Below, piece by piece: positions 17,765 to 26,676 of a stretch of DNA of 43,958 nt. The notes beneath the pieces are model-generated. The model saw nothing but the letters and a program-made list of their open reading frames with translations, made no database searches and was not told the DNA's origin. The position numbers and the translations under genes are program-made. The stretch comes from an uncultured bacterium. GTDB taxonomy: Bacteria > Cyanobacteriota > Vampirovibrionia > Gastranaerophilales > Gastranaerophilaceae. Numbering within the stretch: position 1 is the first letter of the stretch; every line of letters starts with the position of its first letter. Where the stretch lies: positions 1 to 43,958 of the forward strand of contig CATXCB010000016.1 in NCBI GenBank assembly GCA_958366705.1, written 5' to 3'.

Positions 17765-20245
17765 ATGCAAGTATCTTTAAACTGGTTAAACGAATTCGTA
17801 GATTTATCAGATGTTGAAGCATCTCAAATTGCTCATGAACTTACAATGAGCGGTTTGGAAGTTGAAAGTGTTGAAGATGTTAAACCGAGTTTTACTAATA
17901 TACAAACAGTTAAAATCGAAAAAATCGACGCTCACCCGAATTCTGAAAAATTACACCTTGTAACTGTTAATACAGGTTCTGAATTAAAAACAGTTGTTTG
18001 CGGAGCTCAAAATATACAAGAAGGACAAATTGTTCCATATGCAAGTGTAGGTTCTCAAGTTCTTGACAGAAAAACAGGTGAAATGTTCACATTAACTCCA
18101 GCAGTTATTCGTGGGGTTGAATCTCAAGGTATGCTATGTTCTGCTGACGAACTTGGAGTTTCTGAACGCGGCTATCAAGATGAAGATGGCATTCTGGTTT
18201 TAAATAGAATATTCCCGAATGTTCAAATCGGTCAGGATGTTAAAGATGTTTTAGGATTTGAAAAAGATACAGTAATAGATGTTGCTCCAACTGCAAACAG
18301 AGGAGACCAAATGTCAGTTATTGGCGTAGCCAGAGAATTAAGCTCACTATTTAACAAACCGCTAAAATTCAATAAAATCGAATGCACAAAAGATTTAACT
18401 ACAGATAAATTCAAAGTTGAAATCAAAGATAAAGATGTCTGCAAATATTATTCAATTGCACTTTTAAAAAATATAAAAATAAAACCGTCTCCTGATTGGA
18501 TGCAAAAAAGATTATTAGCCTCAGGTGTTCGTGCTATCAATAACGTTGTAGATATCACAAACTACGTTATGCTTGAATACGGATGTCCTCTGCACGCTTT
18601 TGATGCTGATAAATTAGACGGATATCTTTGTGTAAGAAGAGCTCAAGAGGGTGAAAAACTTATTACACTTGACGAAGTTGAAAGAACATTAACAACGGAC
18701 TCCGTTCTTATCGCTACAGAAAAAGAAGGAGTATGCTTAGGCGGTGTATTTGGAGGTGCAAATTCTGAAATCGACGATAATACAACGTCTCTAGCTTTAG
18801 AAGCTGCATACTTCACCCCTGTATCAAACAGAAAATCTTCTAGAAGTGCCGGCTACAGAAGTGAAGCAAGTGCAAGATTTGAACGCGGCATTGATATTGA
18901 AGCTGTAAAACCTGCTTTGATGCGTGCTATGCAGTTACTTGTTGAATATGCAGATGCCGAAGTTATTGGAATGGTTGAAGACGGTGAAAATAAATTAGAA
19001 ACAATTGATATCACTTTAAGATACCCACAAGTAAAAAGAATTTTAGGATGCGAAATTTCCGCAGAAAGATGTGATAATATTTTAGAAAATTTAGGATTCA
19101 AAAAACTTGGCGGAAACGCAGCTGCTGCAAAATTTGCAGTACCTAGTTTCAGAGCTTATGATGTAACCAGAGAAATTGATTTAATTGAAGAAATTGCAAG
19201 AATTAATGGTTATGACAAAATCGCACCAACACTTCCTAGCAAATCTCAAACTCCTGAAATTTCACTAGAAGAAAAAGTTTTGAAAAGAGTTCATGAACTT
19301 ATGCTCTCTGCAGGCTTAAATGAAATTCAAACAAGTTCTTTAATCGGAAAATCATTGTTAGATAAATTTAAAATATCTTATGATGATGAAAATGCAGTAA
19401 AAGTTGCAAATGCCGCAAGTGAAGAATATTCAATGCTCAGACAAACTCTTGCAGCAAGTGTTATCAACTGCATGAAATATAATTTTGATAACGGTCAAAA
19501 AACTTTCTGGGCTTACGAAATTGGTAAAACATACTTAAAAACAGCAGAAGCTGATGAAAAAAATACAGGTGTAAAAGAAACAAGAGTTCTTGAAGGTATT
19601 TTAACAGGCGAAGTCCAAAATTCTAAATGGCAGGTAAAAACCACCACTGATTTCTATACAGTAAAAGGTATTTTAGAAAATATGTTTGAAGATTTGGAAG
19701 TGACAAGAAGAATAAAAATTGTTCCAATTGAAGAAACTCAATTAGCGCAAACTCATAAAATTCTTCATCCATACAGAACTGCAGTTATTCTGCTGCTTGG
19801 CAAAAGACCTCAACCTATAGGATATTTTGGGCAACTTCATCCGACATTGCAGGACAAATTAAAATTAAATCAGGATGCGTTCTTATTTAAAGTTGATTTA
19901 ACAGAATTAATCACTGCAATTAAAGAAACAACTCCAAAATTCAAACATTTGCCGCAATATCCGGAAGTTAGAAGAGATTTGGCATTCATAATAAATGACA
20001 ACGTTTCATTTGACGAAATACAGAAAGTCATTAAGGGTGCTGTTAAGCAAAATATCTTCAAAGGTTCTGAAATTTTTGATGTATATCAAGGTGAGCATGT
20101 CGAAGATGGATTTAAAAGTGTAGCATTTAGAATTAAAATGCAGGATGAAAATGCAACACTTACAGATGAAATAATTGAACAACAAATAACATCTGTGAAA
20201 GAAAAATTACAAAAAACTTACGCACAAATTTCATTCAGGGAGTAA
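17765..20245 (+). CDS. pheT: Phenylalanyl-tRNA synthetase beta subunit
   Basis: An 826-residue subunit that, with PheS, charges tRNA-Phe. Domains in order: N-terminal fold (MQVSLNWLNEFVDL), EMAP-type tRNA-binding domain (about 40-150), B3/B4 editing domain with the VVDITNYVMLEYGCPLHAFD motif (about 259-278), B5 domain (about 405-475), the catalytic-like core (RVHELMLSAGLNEIQT to about 690) and the C-terminal ferredoxin-like anticodon-binding domain (FKHLPQYPEVRRDLAFII to the end). Full length. pheS is not adjacent, unlike in most bacteria but as in cyanobacteria. AAGAGG precedes the ATG. The next gene follows by five bases. Confidence 0.97.
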   Translation: MQVSLNWLNEFVDLSDVEASQIAHELTMSGLEVESVEDVKPSFTNIQTVKIEKIDAHPNSEKLHLVTVNTGSELKTVVCGAQNIQEGQIVPYASVGSQVLDRKTGEMFTLTPAVIRGVESQGMLCSADELGVSERGYQDEDGILVLNRIFPNVQIGQDVKDVLGFEKDTVIDVAPTANRGDQMSVIGVARELSSLFNKPLKFNKIECTKDLTTDKFKVEIKDKDVCKYYSIALLKNIKIKPSPDWMQKRLLASGVRAINNVVDITNYVMLEYGCPLHAFDADKLDGYLCVRRAQEGEKLITLDEVERTLTTDSVLIATEKEGVCLGGVFGGANSEIDDNTTSLALEAAYFTPVSNRKSSRSAGYRSEASARFERGIDIEAVKPALMRAMQLLVEYADAEVIGMVEDGENKLETIDITLRYPQVKRILGCEISAERCDNILENLGFKKLGGNAAAAKFAVPSFRAYDVTREIDLIEEIARINGYDKIAPTLPSKSQTPEISLEEKVLKRVHELMLSAGLNEIQTSSLIGKSLLDKFKISYDDENAVKVANAASEEYSMLRQTLAASVINCMKYNFDNGQKTFWAYEIGKTYLKTAEADEKNTGVKETRVLEGILTGEVQNSKWQVKTTTDFYTVKGILENMFEDLEVTRRIKIVPIEETQLAQTHKILHPYRTAVILLLGKRPQPIGYFGQLHPTLQDKLKLNQDAFLFKVDLTELITAIKETTPKFKHLPQYPEVRRDLAFIINDNVSFDEIQKVIKGAVKQNIFKGSEIFDVYQGEHVEDGFKSVAFRIKMQDENATLTDEIIEQQITSVKEKLQKTYAQISFRE

Positions 20246-20250
20246 TCCGT

Positions 20251-20913
20251 ATGAAAAAAATATTCTTATTATTTACATTGGCACTAACATTTGTATTCGG
20301 CACAGGTTTTGTACAAAGTTCGTATGCAAAAGATGTAATACCGGTGAGACCTAATTTATCAAGCATAAATACAGTTGGGCTTTATCAGGTTGACAATGAT
20401 ATTACAATCTACAAAGAGCCAAATGATGATGCGCAAATATTATATCGAGTAAGGTGGAATCAGGATGAATTTTTCCCGACAAACATCGGCGCAGAAAAAT
20501 TTTTTGTACTATTTTTACCGGAAAAAGAACTTGCCCTTGTCGGAGTAATAGATATTACAGATGACTGGGTAGAAATTGTATACAACAATCAAACTGGAAA
20601 AACAGGATGGATAAAAAAAGATGATCCGTACAAATTTATGACCTGGATAAACTTTTACAATACATACGGCAAAAAATACGGATTGAGACTGCTAAAAAGT
20701 GCTCCGGAGACCTGCAAAGATATGAAATCCTCTCCGGAAGACATGGCTAAAACTATATCAACAATGAATTACCCTCAAAAAATAAATCTAAATGCACTGA
20801 GAGGCAACTGGGCACTGGTTAGCGTAATGGATTTGGATAAAATGCCAAAAACCGGATACATAAGATGGCGTTCTGATGACGGAATCAGATATTTCTTCCC
20901 GGCAGTAAAATAA
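20251..20913 (+). CDS. Exported protein with SH3-like region, unknown function
   Basis: A 220-residue protein with a typical signal peptide (MKKIFLLFTLALTFVFGTGF, cleavage probably after SYA at 26). The mature part includes a beta-rich segment (about 45-125: LYQVDNDITIYKEPNDDAQILYRVRWN, then WVEIVYNNQTGKTGWIKKDDPYKF) that reads like a bacterial SH3 domain, often a wall-binding module. The end (ALRGNWALVSVMDL...TGYIRWRSDDG) repeats an SH3-like pattern. GGGAG spaced eight bases precedes the ATG. It follows pheT by five bases but has no functional tie to it. Terminator right after. Confidence 0.7.
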   Translation: MKKIFLLFTLALTFVFGTGFVQSSYAKDVIPVRPNLSSINTVGLYQVDNDITIYKEPNDDAQILYRVRWNQDEFFPTNIGAEKFFVLFLPEKELALVGVIDITDDWVEIVYNNQTGKTGWIKKDDPYKFMTWINFYNTYGKKYGLRLLKSAPETCKDMKSSPEDMAKTISTMNYPQKINLNALRGNWALVSVMDLDKMPKTGYIRWRSDDGIRYFFPAVK

Positions 20914-20936
20914 TAAATAAAATAATAATAGAAAAT

Positions 20937-20965
20937 AAAAAGCGGGAGTTAAAATCCCGCTTTTT
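20937..20965. terminator. Bidirectional terminator between convergent genes
   Basis: AAAAAGCGGGA (20937-20947) and TCCCGCTTTTT (20955-20965) form a perfect 11-bp inverted repeat with a 7-base loop and T-runs on both strands. It serves the gene ending at 20913 and the leftward gene ending at 20980. Confidence 0.9.
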
Positions 20966-20979
20966 ATTCTTTAATCTTA

Positions 20980-21330
20980 CTAAAATGGTTTTGTTTGATT
21001 TAATTTCAATCTTAACTCTCTGAACCTTGAAATATCTTCTTGAGTTTTACCGGAATCCTTAAACACTGCCTGCGTTGTAGGATGAACCATTAAAACATAA
21101 TCCATATGAATCTCTAAAAAATTATATCTTCTTGGTGATTGATTTCCTGTTCTAGGATATATTTCAGCATTTGTTACAGCCAAAAATCTTCTTTCTCTAT
21201 CATTCAAAAGATCTGTAAGTTCTCTATTGGTATTGGTATATTTCGATACATGCACAACCCCTTTAATATCGTGATCTGCTGTCAAAATTGTTACTTCTAT
21301 TGGAACTGTATCGCTGTGTTTTGCTGCCAT
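20980..21330 (-). CDS. Small conserved-looking cytosolic protein
   Basis: A 116-residue protein without signal peptide or membrane helix, mostly predicted beta strands (VPIEVTILTADHDIKGVVHVSK, then RRFLAVTNAEIYPRTG, then YNFLEIHMDYVLMVHP). The pattern suggests a small barrel-like fold with a charged tail (FRELRLKLNQTKPF). I do not recognise a characterised family. AAGGAAGAG lies before the ATG. It ends the leftward lysA-cdaA-yitT group after a 67-base gap with AT-rich sequence, so it may have its own promoter. Function unknown. Confidence 0.65.
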   Translation of the reverse strand: MAAKHSDTVPIEVTILTADHDIKGVVHVSKYTNTNRELTDLLNDRERRFLAVTNAEIYPRTGNQSPRRYNFLEIHMDYVLMVHPTTQAVFKDSGKTQEDISRFRELRLKLNQTKPF

Positions 21331-21397
21331 TTTCTTCTCTTCCTTTTATATCTTCTTAAAATTTAGTATATTATATTTTATAATAATTGTCCAGTTG

Positions 21398-22273
21398 TTA
21401 AATTTTATCAATTTTTTTTCTAAATCTGCCGCCATAGACTTCATGCACATCAACAACAGATACAAAAGCTTTCGGATCGATTTCTTGGATAATTTCAATC
21501 ATTTTTGGTAATTCCAAACGCGAAATAACACAGTAAATCAAATCTTTATCCTGCCCTGTATAACCACCGATTCCCTGAAGATATGTTACACTTATATCAA
21601 GTCTTTCAATCAAAGCCTGTCCGATTACTGAAGCCTCATCACTTATAATTCGTACTGATTTTGAGCTGTTAAAGCCCTCCATAACAATATCAATAACTTT
21701 TGAGACAATAAAATATGTCATAATGGAATACATTGCACTTTCCCAGCCAAACACGACACCTGCAACCAGATAGATGAATATATTTATTCCCATTATAAAT
21801 TCGCCGACTGAAAAACCGAACTTTTTAGAAACCAGTAACGATAGAATCTCAGTACCGTCCAATGAACCCTCATTTTTTAGAATCAGCCCAACGCCAATAC
21901 CTAAAATAATGCCTCCAAACACTGTTGCAAGAAGTAAATCCTGTGTTGCCTTAAAGTGATGAAAAAAGTTCAATGACAATGCCAGAATAATGTTAGCATA
22001 GGCGGTTTGCAATACAAATTTTTTACCAAGCTTTTTAAATGCAAGAATGATAAACGGAGTATTCAAAAGTAAAACCAATAAACCTAAATTAAATTTTGAA
22101 ACATGGCTGATAATCATTGAAATACCAATTATACCGCCATCAATAATCTTATTCGGAACTAAAAAAGTTTCCAGAGCACAACCTGTAATTACAGCCCCAA
22201 AAGTTAAAAATATTATATTTTTAATCCATTTTTTTATTTGATTTTTTTTCGAAACTTCAACATTTTCTACCAT
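21398..22273 (-). CDS. YitT-family membrane protein (DUF2179)
   Basis: A 291-residue inner-membrane protein of the YitT/YqfU family: about five membrane helices in residues 18-195, with the characteristic NKIIDGGIIGISMIIS and LKNEGSLDGTEILSLL stretches, then a soluble C-terminal DUF2179 domain (about 210-285) with GIGGYTGQDKDLIYCVISR and the acidic DPKAFVSVVDVHEV. The transported substrate is unknown. It starts two bases after the cdaA stop, so the two are translated from one message. A link to c-di-AMP signalling is an inference from this position only. Confidence 0.85.
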   Translation of the reverse strand: MVENVEVSKKNQIKKWIKNIIFLTFGAVITGCALETFLVPNKIIDGGIIGISMIISHVSKFNLGLLVLLLNTPFIILAFKKLGKKFVLQTAYANIILALSLNFFHHFKATQDLLLATVFGGIILGIGVGLILKNEGSLDGTEILSLLVSKKFGFSVGEFIMGINIFIYLVAGVVFGWESAMYSIMTYFIVSKVIDIVMEGFNSSKSVRIISDEASVIGQALIERLDISVTYLQGIGGYTGQDKDLIYCVISRLELPKMIEIIQEIDPKAFVSVVDVHEVYGGRFRKKIDKI

Positions 22274-22275
22274 TG

Positions 22276-23184
22276 TTACTTACCATTTTTCTTAATTGTA
22301 ATCAATTTTTCCAATTTGAAAATAGGTTTTCTTGCGACATCCTCAGTTTTCTTATACCCTAAAATATTTTCTAAATCAGCTTTTAAAGTAGGAATGTCGT
22401 CATATTTCTTTAAAGAACCATCCAGAGTAACAGAAACATCACCAGTTTCTTCAGAAACAACCAGACAAGCAGCATTACTTGACTCTGTCATACCAATCGC
22501 AGCTCTGTGTCTGGTTCCATATTTCCAGCTTAACTTAGGATCATCTGTCAAAGGCAGCAATACACCGGCTGAAATAATTTTGCAACCGCTAATTACAACC
22601 GCACCATCATGTAGCGGCGTATTTTCATGAAAAATTGTTAATATAAGTTCTGTTGAAACATCCGCATTTAATGTTGTACCGACATCATGATAAGTATTAC
22701 TCAAATCTTTTTGAAAAACTATCAAAGCTCCGGTATGAGATTTTGACAAATATTTTACAGCTTCAATAATTTCTTTTATTACATCCACAGATTTATTTTT
22801 ATCTTTATTTTTATCACCCTCGATGAGTCTTTTAAAAAAGTCAACCTGTCCAAGATATCCAAGGAATCTACGCAATTCCGGCTGAAAAATAACAATCAAA
22901 CTCAATGCAATTAATGTAACAACTGAACGAATAAATACTCCGAGAATTGTTAAATCAACAGCAATCAAAATTTCGCTAAATATCCATAAAAATACCAGTA
23001 CAAAAGCACCTTTAACAAACTTCTCAGAATGCGTATTTTTTATAAATTTCTGGTAAAAAACAATAAGCACAGCAGCAATTACAAGAACTTCAAATATATT
23101 TTTCCAGCCAAAAGTATCATCAATATACAAATGCCAGTTATCTAAGATATTTTGAAGCAACATTAAAATATTTTCTTTCATCAT
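22276..23184 (-). CDS. cdaA: Diadenylate cyclase CdaA (c-di-AMP synthase)
   Basis: A 302-residue membrane enzyme joining two ATP into c-di-AMP. Three membrane helices (about 28-45, 58-75 and 80-100) precede the DAC domain, whose active-site motifs are intact: DGA at 193-195 (PLHDGAVVI) and RHR at 225-227 (GTRHRAAIGM). The C-terminus (265-302) is a basic tail. Its ATG overlaps the lysA stop by four bases, a sign of coupled translation, and yitT follows. The usual partners cdaR and glmM are not adjacent. c-di-AMP commonly controls potassium and osmolyte balance and wall stress in other bacteria. Confidence 0.94.
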   Translation of the reverse strand: MMKENILMLLQNILDNWHLYIDDTFGWKNIFEVLVIAAVLIVFYQKFIKNTHSEKFVKGAFVLVFLWIFSEILIAVDLTILGVFIRSVVTLIALSLIVIFQPELRRFLGYLGQVDFFKRLIEGDKNKDKNKSVDVIKEIIEAVKYLSKSHTGALIVFQKDLSNTYHDVGTTLNADVSTELILTIFHENTPLHDGAVVISGCKIISAGVLLPLTDDPKLSWKYGTRHRAAIGMTESSNAACLVVSEETGDVSVTLDGSLKKYDDIPTLKADLENILGYKKTEDVARKPIFKLEKLITIKKNGK

Positions 23185-24509
23185 TGTAACCTACCGGGAA
23201 TTCTATCATGAGCAACTAAATCATCTAAAGATTCTCTTGTGATAATAATATCAGAATTTGAATTATTTACAAGTACCATTGCAGGCTTTTGCACTCTATT
23301 GTAATTGGAAGCCATGGAATAATTATAAGCTCCTGTATTATAAACACAAAGGATATCACCCTCTACAGGCTCAGGTAGTTCAATTTCTTTAATCAAAATA
23401 TCACCTGATTCACAAAATCTTCCGGCAACTGTAACTTTTTCTAACTCAGCATCGGTTTTATTATTTGCAATTTCTGCATAATATTCAGCCTGATACATTG
23501 ATGGACGCGGATTATCCGCCATACCGCCATCAATAGCTATATACTTACGACCTTTCGGCACCTGCTTTGAACTGCCAATAGTGTATAAAGTTACACCAGA
23601 TGTAGAAATTATACTTCTACCTGGTTCTAAAAATACTGTAGGAGGTTCAATATTATATTTTTCAATAACCTTATAAAGTTTATTTACAATAATCTCGCCA
23701 ATTTCATATGTTGATGGAGGAACATCACTTTCTGTATATTTGACACCGAGTCCGCCGCCAATATTTATTTCGTCAAGAGTTAATGTATATTTTTCATCTA
23801 ATCTTGCAATTTCTTTTACCAGAATCTCAATTTCATCAGCATAAATACTTGTTTCAAAAATTTGAGAACCAATATGCGCATGCACTCCATGAAGCTTAAT
23901 ATTTTTATATTCATTTAAAATCAAATCTACGGCTTCATCAATCTGCGTCAAATCAAAACCAAATTTTGAATCAAGGTGCCCTGTCTGTATATATTCATGT
24001 GTATGGCACTCAATACCCGGAGTTATTCTCAGCAAAATATCAACTGTTTTATTTTTACTTTTTGCAACTTCATTTAACAAAGCTAATTCAAAAAAATTAT
24101 CAACAGAAATTCTGCCAACACCCAGCTCAAGAGCTAATGCCAACTCGTCATATGATTTGTTGCTGCCATTAAATAAAACATGGGACATATCAACGCCGGC
24201 TTTATAAACAGTATAAATTTCTCCGGCGGAAACTGTATCAAAACCAAAACCTTCACTATCCAGAATTTTGGCAACAGCTTCAGTACACAATGCTTTTGAA
24301 GCATACATCATACGAGTTTTAGGATATTTTTCAAAGGCTTTTTTATAATCTTTACAGATAGAACGAATAGTTTGTTCATCTAAAATATACAAAGGAGTCG
24401 AATATTTATCAACAAGATTAACTAAATCACATCCGCCAATTTCAATATTTCCGGCACTATTAACCACTGCGGTAACCGGTTTTTGAAATTGATTGGTACT
24501 TCTTGTCAT
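23181..24509 (-). CDS. lysA: Diaminopimelate decarboxylase
   Basis: A 442-residue PLP enzyme for the last step of lysine synthesis, meso-DAP to L-lysine plus CO2. The PLP lysine is Lys72 in MMYASKALC. Further fold-III decarboxylase features are the HAHIGSQIFE stretch (about 210), NIGGGLGVKY, EPGRSII near 292, the inter-subunit CESGDIL (about 357) and GAYNYSMASNYN (about 392). Length matches the family. GGAG lies before the ATG and a TATAAT at 24530-24525 is the probable -10 box of the operon. The order lysA-cdaA-yitT puts a wall/lysine enzyme with c-di-AMP synthesis. Confidence 0.96.
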   Translation of the reverse strand: MTRSTNQFQKPVTAVVNSAGNIEIGGCDLVNLVDKYSTPLYILDEQTIRSICKDYKKAFEKYPKTRMMYASKALCTEAVAKILDSEGFGFDTVSAGEIYTVYKAGVDMSHVLFNGSNKSYDELALALELGVGRISVDNFFELALLNEVAKSKNKTVDILLRITPGIECHTHEYIQTGHLDSKFGFDLTQIDEAVDLILNEYKNIKLHGVHAHIGSQIFETSIYADEIEILVKEIARLDEKYTLTLDEINIGGGLGVKYTESDVPPSTYEIGEIIVNKLYKVIEKYNIEPPTVFLEPGRSIISTSGVTLYTIGSSKQVPKGRKYIAIDGGMADNPRPSMYQAEYYAEIANNKTDAELEKVTVAGRFCESGDILIKEIELPEPVEGDILCVYNTGAYNYSMASNYNRVQKPAMVLVNNSNSDIIITRESLDDLVAHDRIPGRLQ

Positions 24510-24524
24510 TTACACTCCTTTTTT

Positions 24525-24530
24525 ATTATA
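24525..24530 (-). promoter_or_regulatory. -10 box of the lysA-cdaA-yitT operon
   Basis: On the minus strand TATAAT lies 15 bases upstream of the lysA ATG, with AAAAAAGGAG between them. The leader would be about 8-10 bases, just long enough to hold the ribosome site. No convincing -35 box. Confidence 0.45.
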
Positions 24531-24569
24531 ATATCATATTTAATTTAAAATGCATACTACTTTTTGTAT

Positions 24570-24896
24570 TTAATATGAAAAATATTTGTCAAAATCCACA
24601 TCATCAAAGCTGCATAACAAATTGAAAATCTCATCATCCTCATTCATTCTTTGAAAATTATACTCATTAAATTTCCAATACTTTGGATTGATACCTTTAA
24701 CTCTGACAATATCTTTATCTTTTAATATATTTAATTTCTTTTTTACAACATCAAGAGGAAGATTAACTAACTTTGCAAGTTCAACAGCAGTAATCCCATC
24801 ATCAGACGAGCATTTTTCCGGAGTCAAAAACATCAACTCCAACCCTACCATTTTTAAAGCTTTATCTTCATCTTCAATTGAGGTGTATATGTCCAT
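24570..24896 (-). CDS. Small winged-helix (ArsR-like) DNA-binding protein
   Basis: A 108-residue protein. Residues about 35-75 form a winged helix (AVELAKLVNLPLDVVKKKLNILKDKDIVRVKG), similar to ArsR/MarR-like regulators, followed by an acidic, phenylalanine-rich tail (FNLLCSFDDVDFDKYFSY). No metal-binding cysteine pair is seen. I start at the ATG at 24896 because a TATCAT box lies exactly six bases upstream; the in-frame codons further upstream would lie inside the promoter. It stands alone. Target unknown. Confidence 0.7.
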   Translation of the reverse strand: MDIYTSIEDEDKALKMVGLELMFLTPEKCSSDDGITAVELAKLVNLPLDVVKKKLNILKDKDIVRVKGINPKYWKFNEYNFQRMNEDDEIFNLLCSFDDVDFDKYFSY

Positions 24897-24908
24897 AATA
24901 TAATGATA
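24897..24908 (-). promoter_or_regulatory. Leaderless-type -10 box of the winged-helix gene
   Basis: On the minus strand TATCAT (24908-24903), then TATATT, then ATG. The spacing is six bases and there is no Shine-Dalgarno. Confidence 0.5.
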
Positions 24909-24963
24909 CATAAAACATATCACAAGGATATCCTTTATTTATAGGAATCTCATCACTAAAAAG

Positions 24964-25001
24964 CTAAAGCGGCAATTTGAATATTCAAATTGCCGCTTTA
25001 G
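24964..25001 (-). terminator. Terminator after the parvulin gene
   Basis: A perfect 38-base palindrome (CTAAAGCGGCAATTTGAAT and its complement) is followed on the minus strand by CTTTTT. It lies 15 bases after the parvulin stop. Confidence 0.85.
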
Positions 25002-25016
25002 TTGTGTATATATAAA

Positions 25017-25391
25017 CTATCTTCTATCTACAGTTTTTATAATATGCCAGCCAAATTTTGTACCGACAGGATCAGATATTTGCCCCGGCTTTAAATCAAA
25101 TGCGGTTTCAGAAAACTGTTGAACCATCTGCTGACGGGTAAAAAATCCTAAATCACCGCCATTTTGTCCGGATGGACATAAAGAATATTCTCTTGCAGCT
25201 TCTTCGAATGTTATTTCACCGTTTTCAATTTGTTTTTTTATTTTTACAGCCTCAGGTCTGGTTTTTACAAGAATATGGCTTGAACGAACTTCACGAACAT
25301 CCAAATTCGGGTTCAAAAAACTATTCGCAAAAGAACTCATACCGGTAAATATTATTGCTAACGCCATAAATAATTTTATTATTGTTTTCAT
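25017..25391 (-). CDS. Exported parvulin-type peptidyl-prolyl isomerase
   Basis: A 124-residue protein: a signal peptide (MKTIIKLFMALAIIFTGMSSFA, about 22 residues) then a single parvulin domain (about 33-124). The family pattern is complete: VRSSHILVKTRPEA, FEEAAREYSLCPSG, NGGDLGFFTRQQMV, FETAFDLKPGQISDPV-type region and FGWHIIKTVDRR. It speeds cis-trans isomerisation of proline bonds, here in the periplasm, aiding folding of exported proteins. It lacks the chaperone domains of SurA or PrsA, so it is a minimal form. AGGAGG precedes the ATG. Confidence 0.92.
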   Translation of the reverse strand: MKTIIKLFMALAIIFTGMSSFANSFLNPNLDVREVRSSHILVKTRPEAVKIKKQIENGEITFEEAAREYSLCPSGQNGGDLGFFTRQQMVQQFSETAFDLKPGQISDPVGTKFGWHIIKTVDRR

Positions 25392-25444
25392 TTTTCCTCC
25401 TATTTTATTACATATAATATTACAATAAACTACAAAAATAAATA

Positions 25445-26092
25445 CTACAACTGTATTGTACGCAATACAAAATAATAACGATAATTTCCCCAGTAAACTA
25501 TAATTGAAACAAAATTATTATCAAGATCAGAAGTTTCTAAATACGTATCAGGAATTGGTTTTCTTTTTGAACTCTTAAAATTTTTACCTACAAATTTTAA
25601 AGCTTTTTCTCTAATAAGTTGAGGCATTGTTAATTTTATCTGCGGCAGATTATTTTTATAAAAATCTATCGGAACCATCTCTTTTTTATAACATGGAACA
25701 ATATATTTTACTTTTCCTGCTTCTTTAAAAAGGATATACCATGCCCCTTTGTGTTCTCGAGGAGTTAACAGATAATAACCGGGCTCAATTGCGATAGATT
25801 TAAAAAACAAAGGTGCAGTTAACCTGAAAAGCGGATAAGGAGACCAGGTAGAATACATTGTATCCTGATATTCTCCCGGATCAATATTATGGACATATTT
25901 AAACTCGGGAACAGGCATATCTCTATACATTTGCTCAACATCAATATCTTCAGTGTATTCATCTTCCGAAATCTCCTGAGCATTAACATCCTCAGGATAA
26001 GAAACAGATTGCTGCTCAGCTGCGCTGAGCGCCGGACAGAAAATAGCAATTGATATAAAAAGCAAAAATATACCCGTAAAAAACTTTTTCAT
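25445..26092 (-). CDS. Exported protein of unknown function
   Basis: A 215-residue protein with a signal peptide (MKKFFTGIFLLFISIAIFCPA, cleavage probably after LSA at 24), an acidic segment (about 35-55) and a beta-rich remainder with many aromatic residues (PGYYLLTPREHKGAWYILFK, then SIIVYWGNYRYYFVLRTIQL at the very end). I do not recognise a family. It may be membrane-associated on the periplasmic side. The start fits the leaderless pattern: TAAAAT at 26104-26099, six bases, then ATG, without a Shine-Dalgarno. It is followed by the parvulin gene after a 53-base gap. Confidence 0.6.
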   Translation of the reverse strand: MKKFFTGIFLLFISIAIFCPALSAAEQQSVSYPEDVNAQEISEDEYTEDIDVEQMYRDMPVPEFKYVHNIDPGEYQDTMYSTWSPYPLFRLTAPLFFKSIAIEPGYYLLTPREHKGAWYILFKEAGKVKYIVPCYKKEMVPIDFYKNNLPQIKLTMPQLIREKALKFVGKNFKSSKRKPIPDTYLETSDLDNNFVSIIVYWGNYRYYFVLRTIQL

Positions 26093-26104
26093 ATCACAAT
26101 TTTA
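26093..26104 (-). promoter_or_regulatory. Leaderless-type -10 box of the exported unknown
   Basis: On the minus strand TAAAAT (26104-26099), TGTGAT, then ATG at 26092. Six-base spacing, no ribosome site. Confidence 0.45.
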
Positions 26105-26166
26105 ATATTATTTACCAAAAAATCAATCATTCTTATAATGTATGAAATACAAATCAAATAAAAAGA

Positions 26167-26189
26167 ACCGTTACAATAAATGTAACGGT
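26167..26189 (-). terminator. Terminator after hpf
   Basis: ACCGTTACA and TGTAACGGT form a perfect 9-bp stem with a 5-base loop. On the minus strand TCTTTTT follows. It lies 35 bases after the hpf stop. Confidence 0.88.
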
Positions 26190-26223
26190 CTAATTATCGA
26201 TTTAAAATAGTTAGTTAACTAAA

Positions 26224-26604
26224 TTATTCTTCCATTGCTTTAATATCAGCAACTTCTTCTTCTGCAGATTCTTCCAATACGTCAGTACGGATAGATTCTT
26301 TGCTTGAAGAAATGTTTTTATCTTTAAATTTTGTAATTTGTCTTGCAAGTTTATCAGCTAATAAATCAATACTTGCATACATAGATTCTGCAGCTTCTTC
26401 ACAACGAATAACACCGGTATTCATCTTGCAAGTAACTTCAGCAATATGTTTACCTTCTGCAGCCGGGTTTTTAATTACAGTTAACACTACGTCAATACCC
26501 TGAATTTGGTCGTAACGAGTTGCCACTTTTCCAATTTTTTCTTTAACATAAGCTTTAATAGCTTCAGTAATCTCAATGTTTTTTCCATTAACGTGAATGT
26601 GCAT
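26224..26604 (-). CDS. hpf: Ribosome hibernation-promoting factor, short form
   Basis: A 126-residue protein. Residues 1-98 form the HPF/RaiA (S30AE) domain: MHIHVNGKNIEITEAIKAYV, a VVLTVIKNPAAEG-like strand, then AAESMYASIDLLADKLARQI. It binds the decoding centre of idle 30S subunits in slow growth. The usual C-terminal dimerisation domain of long HPF is missing; instead there is a Glu-rich tail (VLEESAEEEVADIKAMEE). It is therefore unlikely to join 100S dimers by the long-HPF mechanism. GGAGG precedes the ATG at good spacing. Confidence 0.93.
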   Translation of the reverse strand: MHIHVNGKNIEITEAIKAYVKEKIGKVATRYDQIQGIDVVLTVIKNPAAEGKHIAEVTCKMNTGVIRCEEAAESMYASIDLLADKLARQITKFKDKNISSSKESIRTDVLEESAEEEVADIKAMEE

Positions 26605-26676
26605 TTAAAACCTCCAATTTTCTATACTGCTTAGTCAGTATAACACAAGTTTTATAATTTTTAAAGGGTAAATTGA

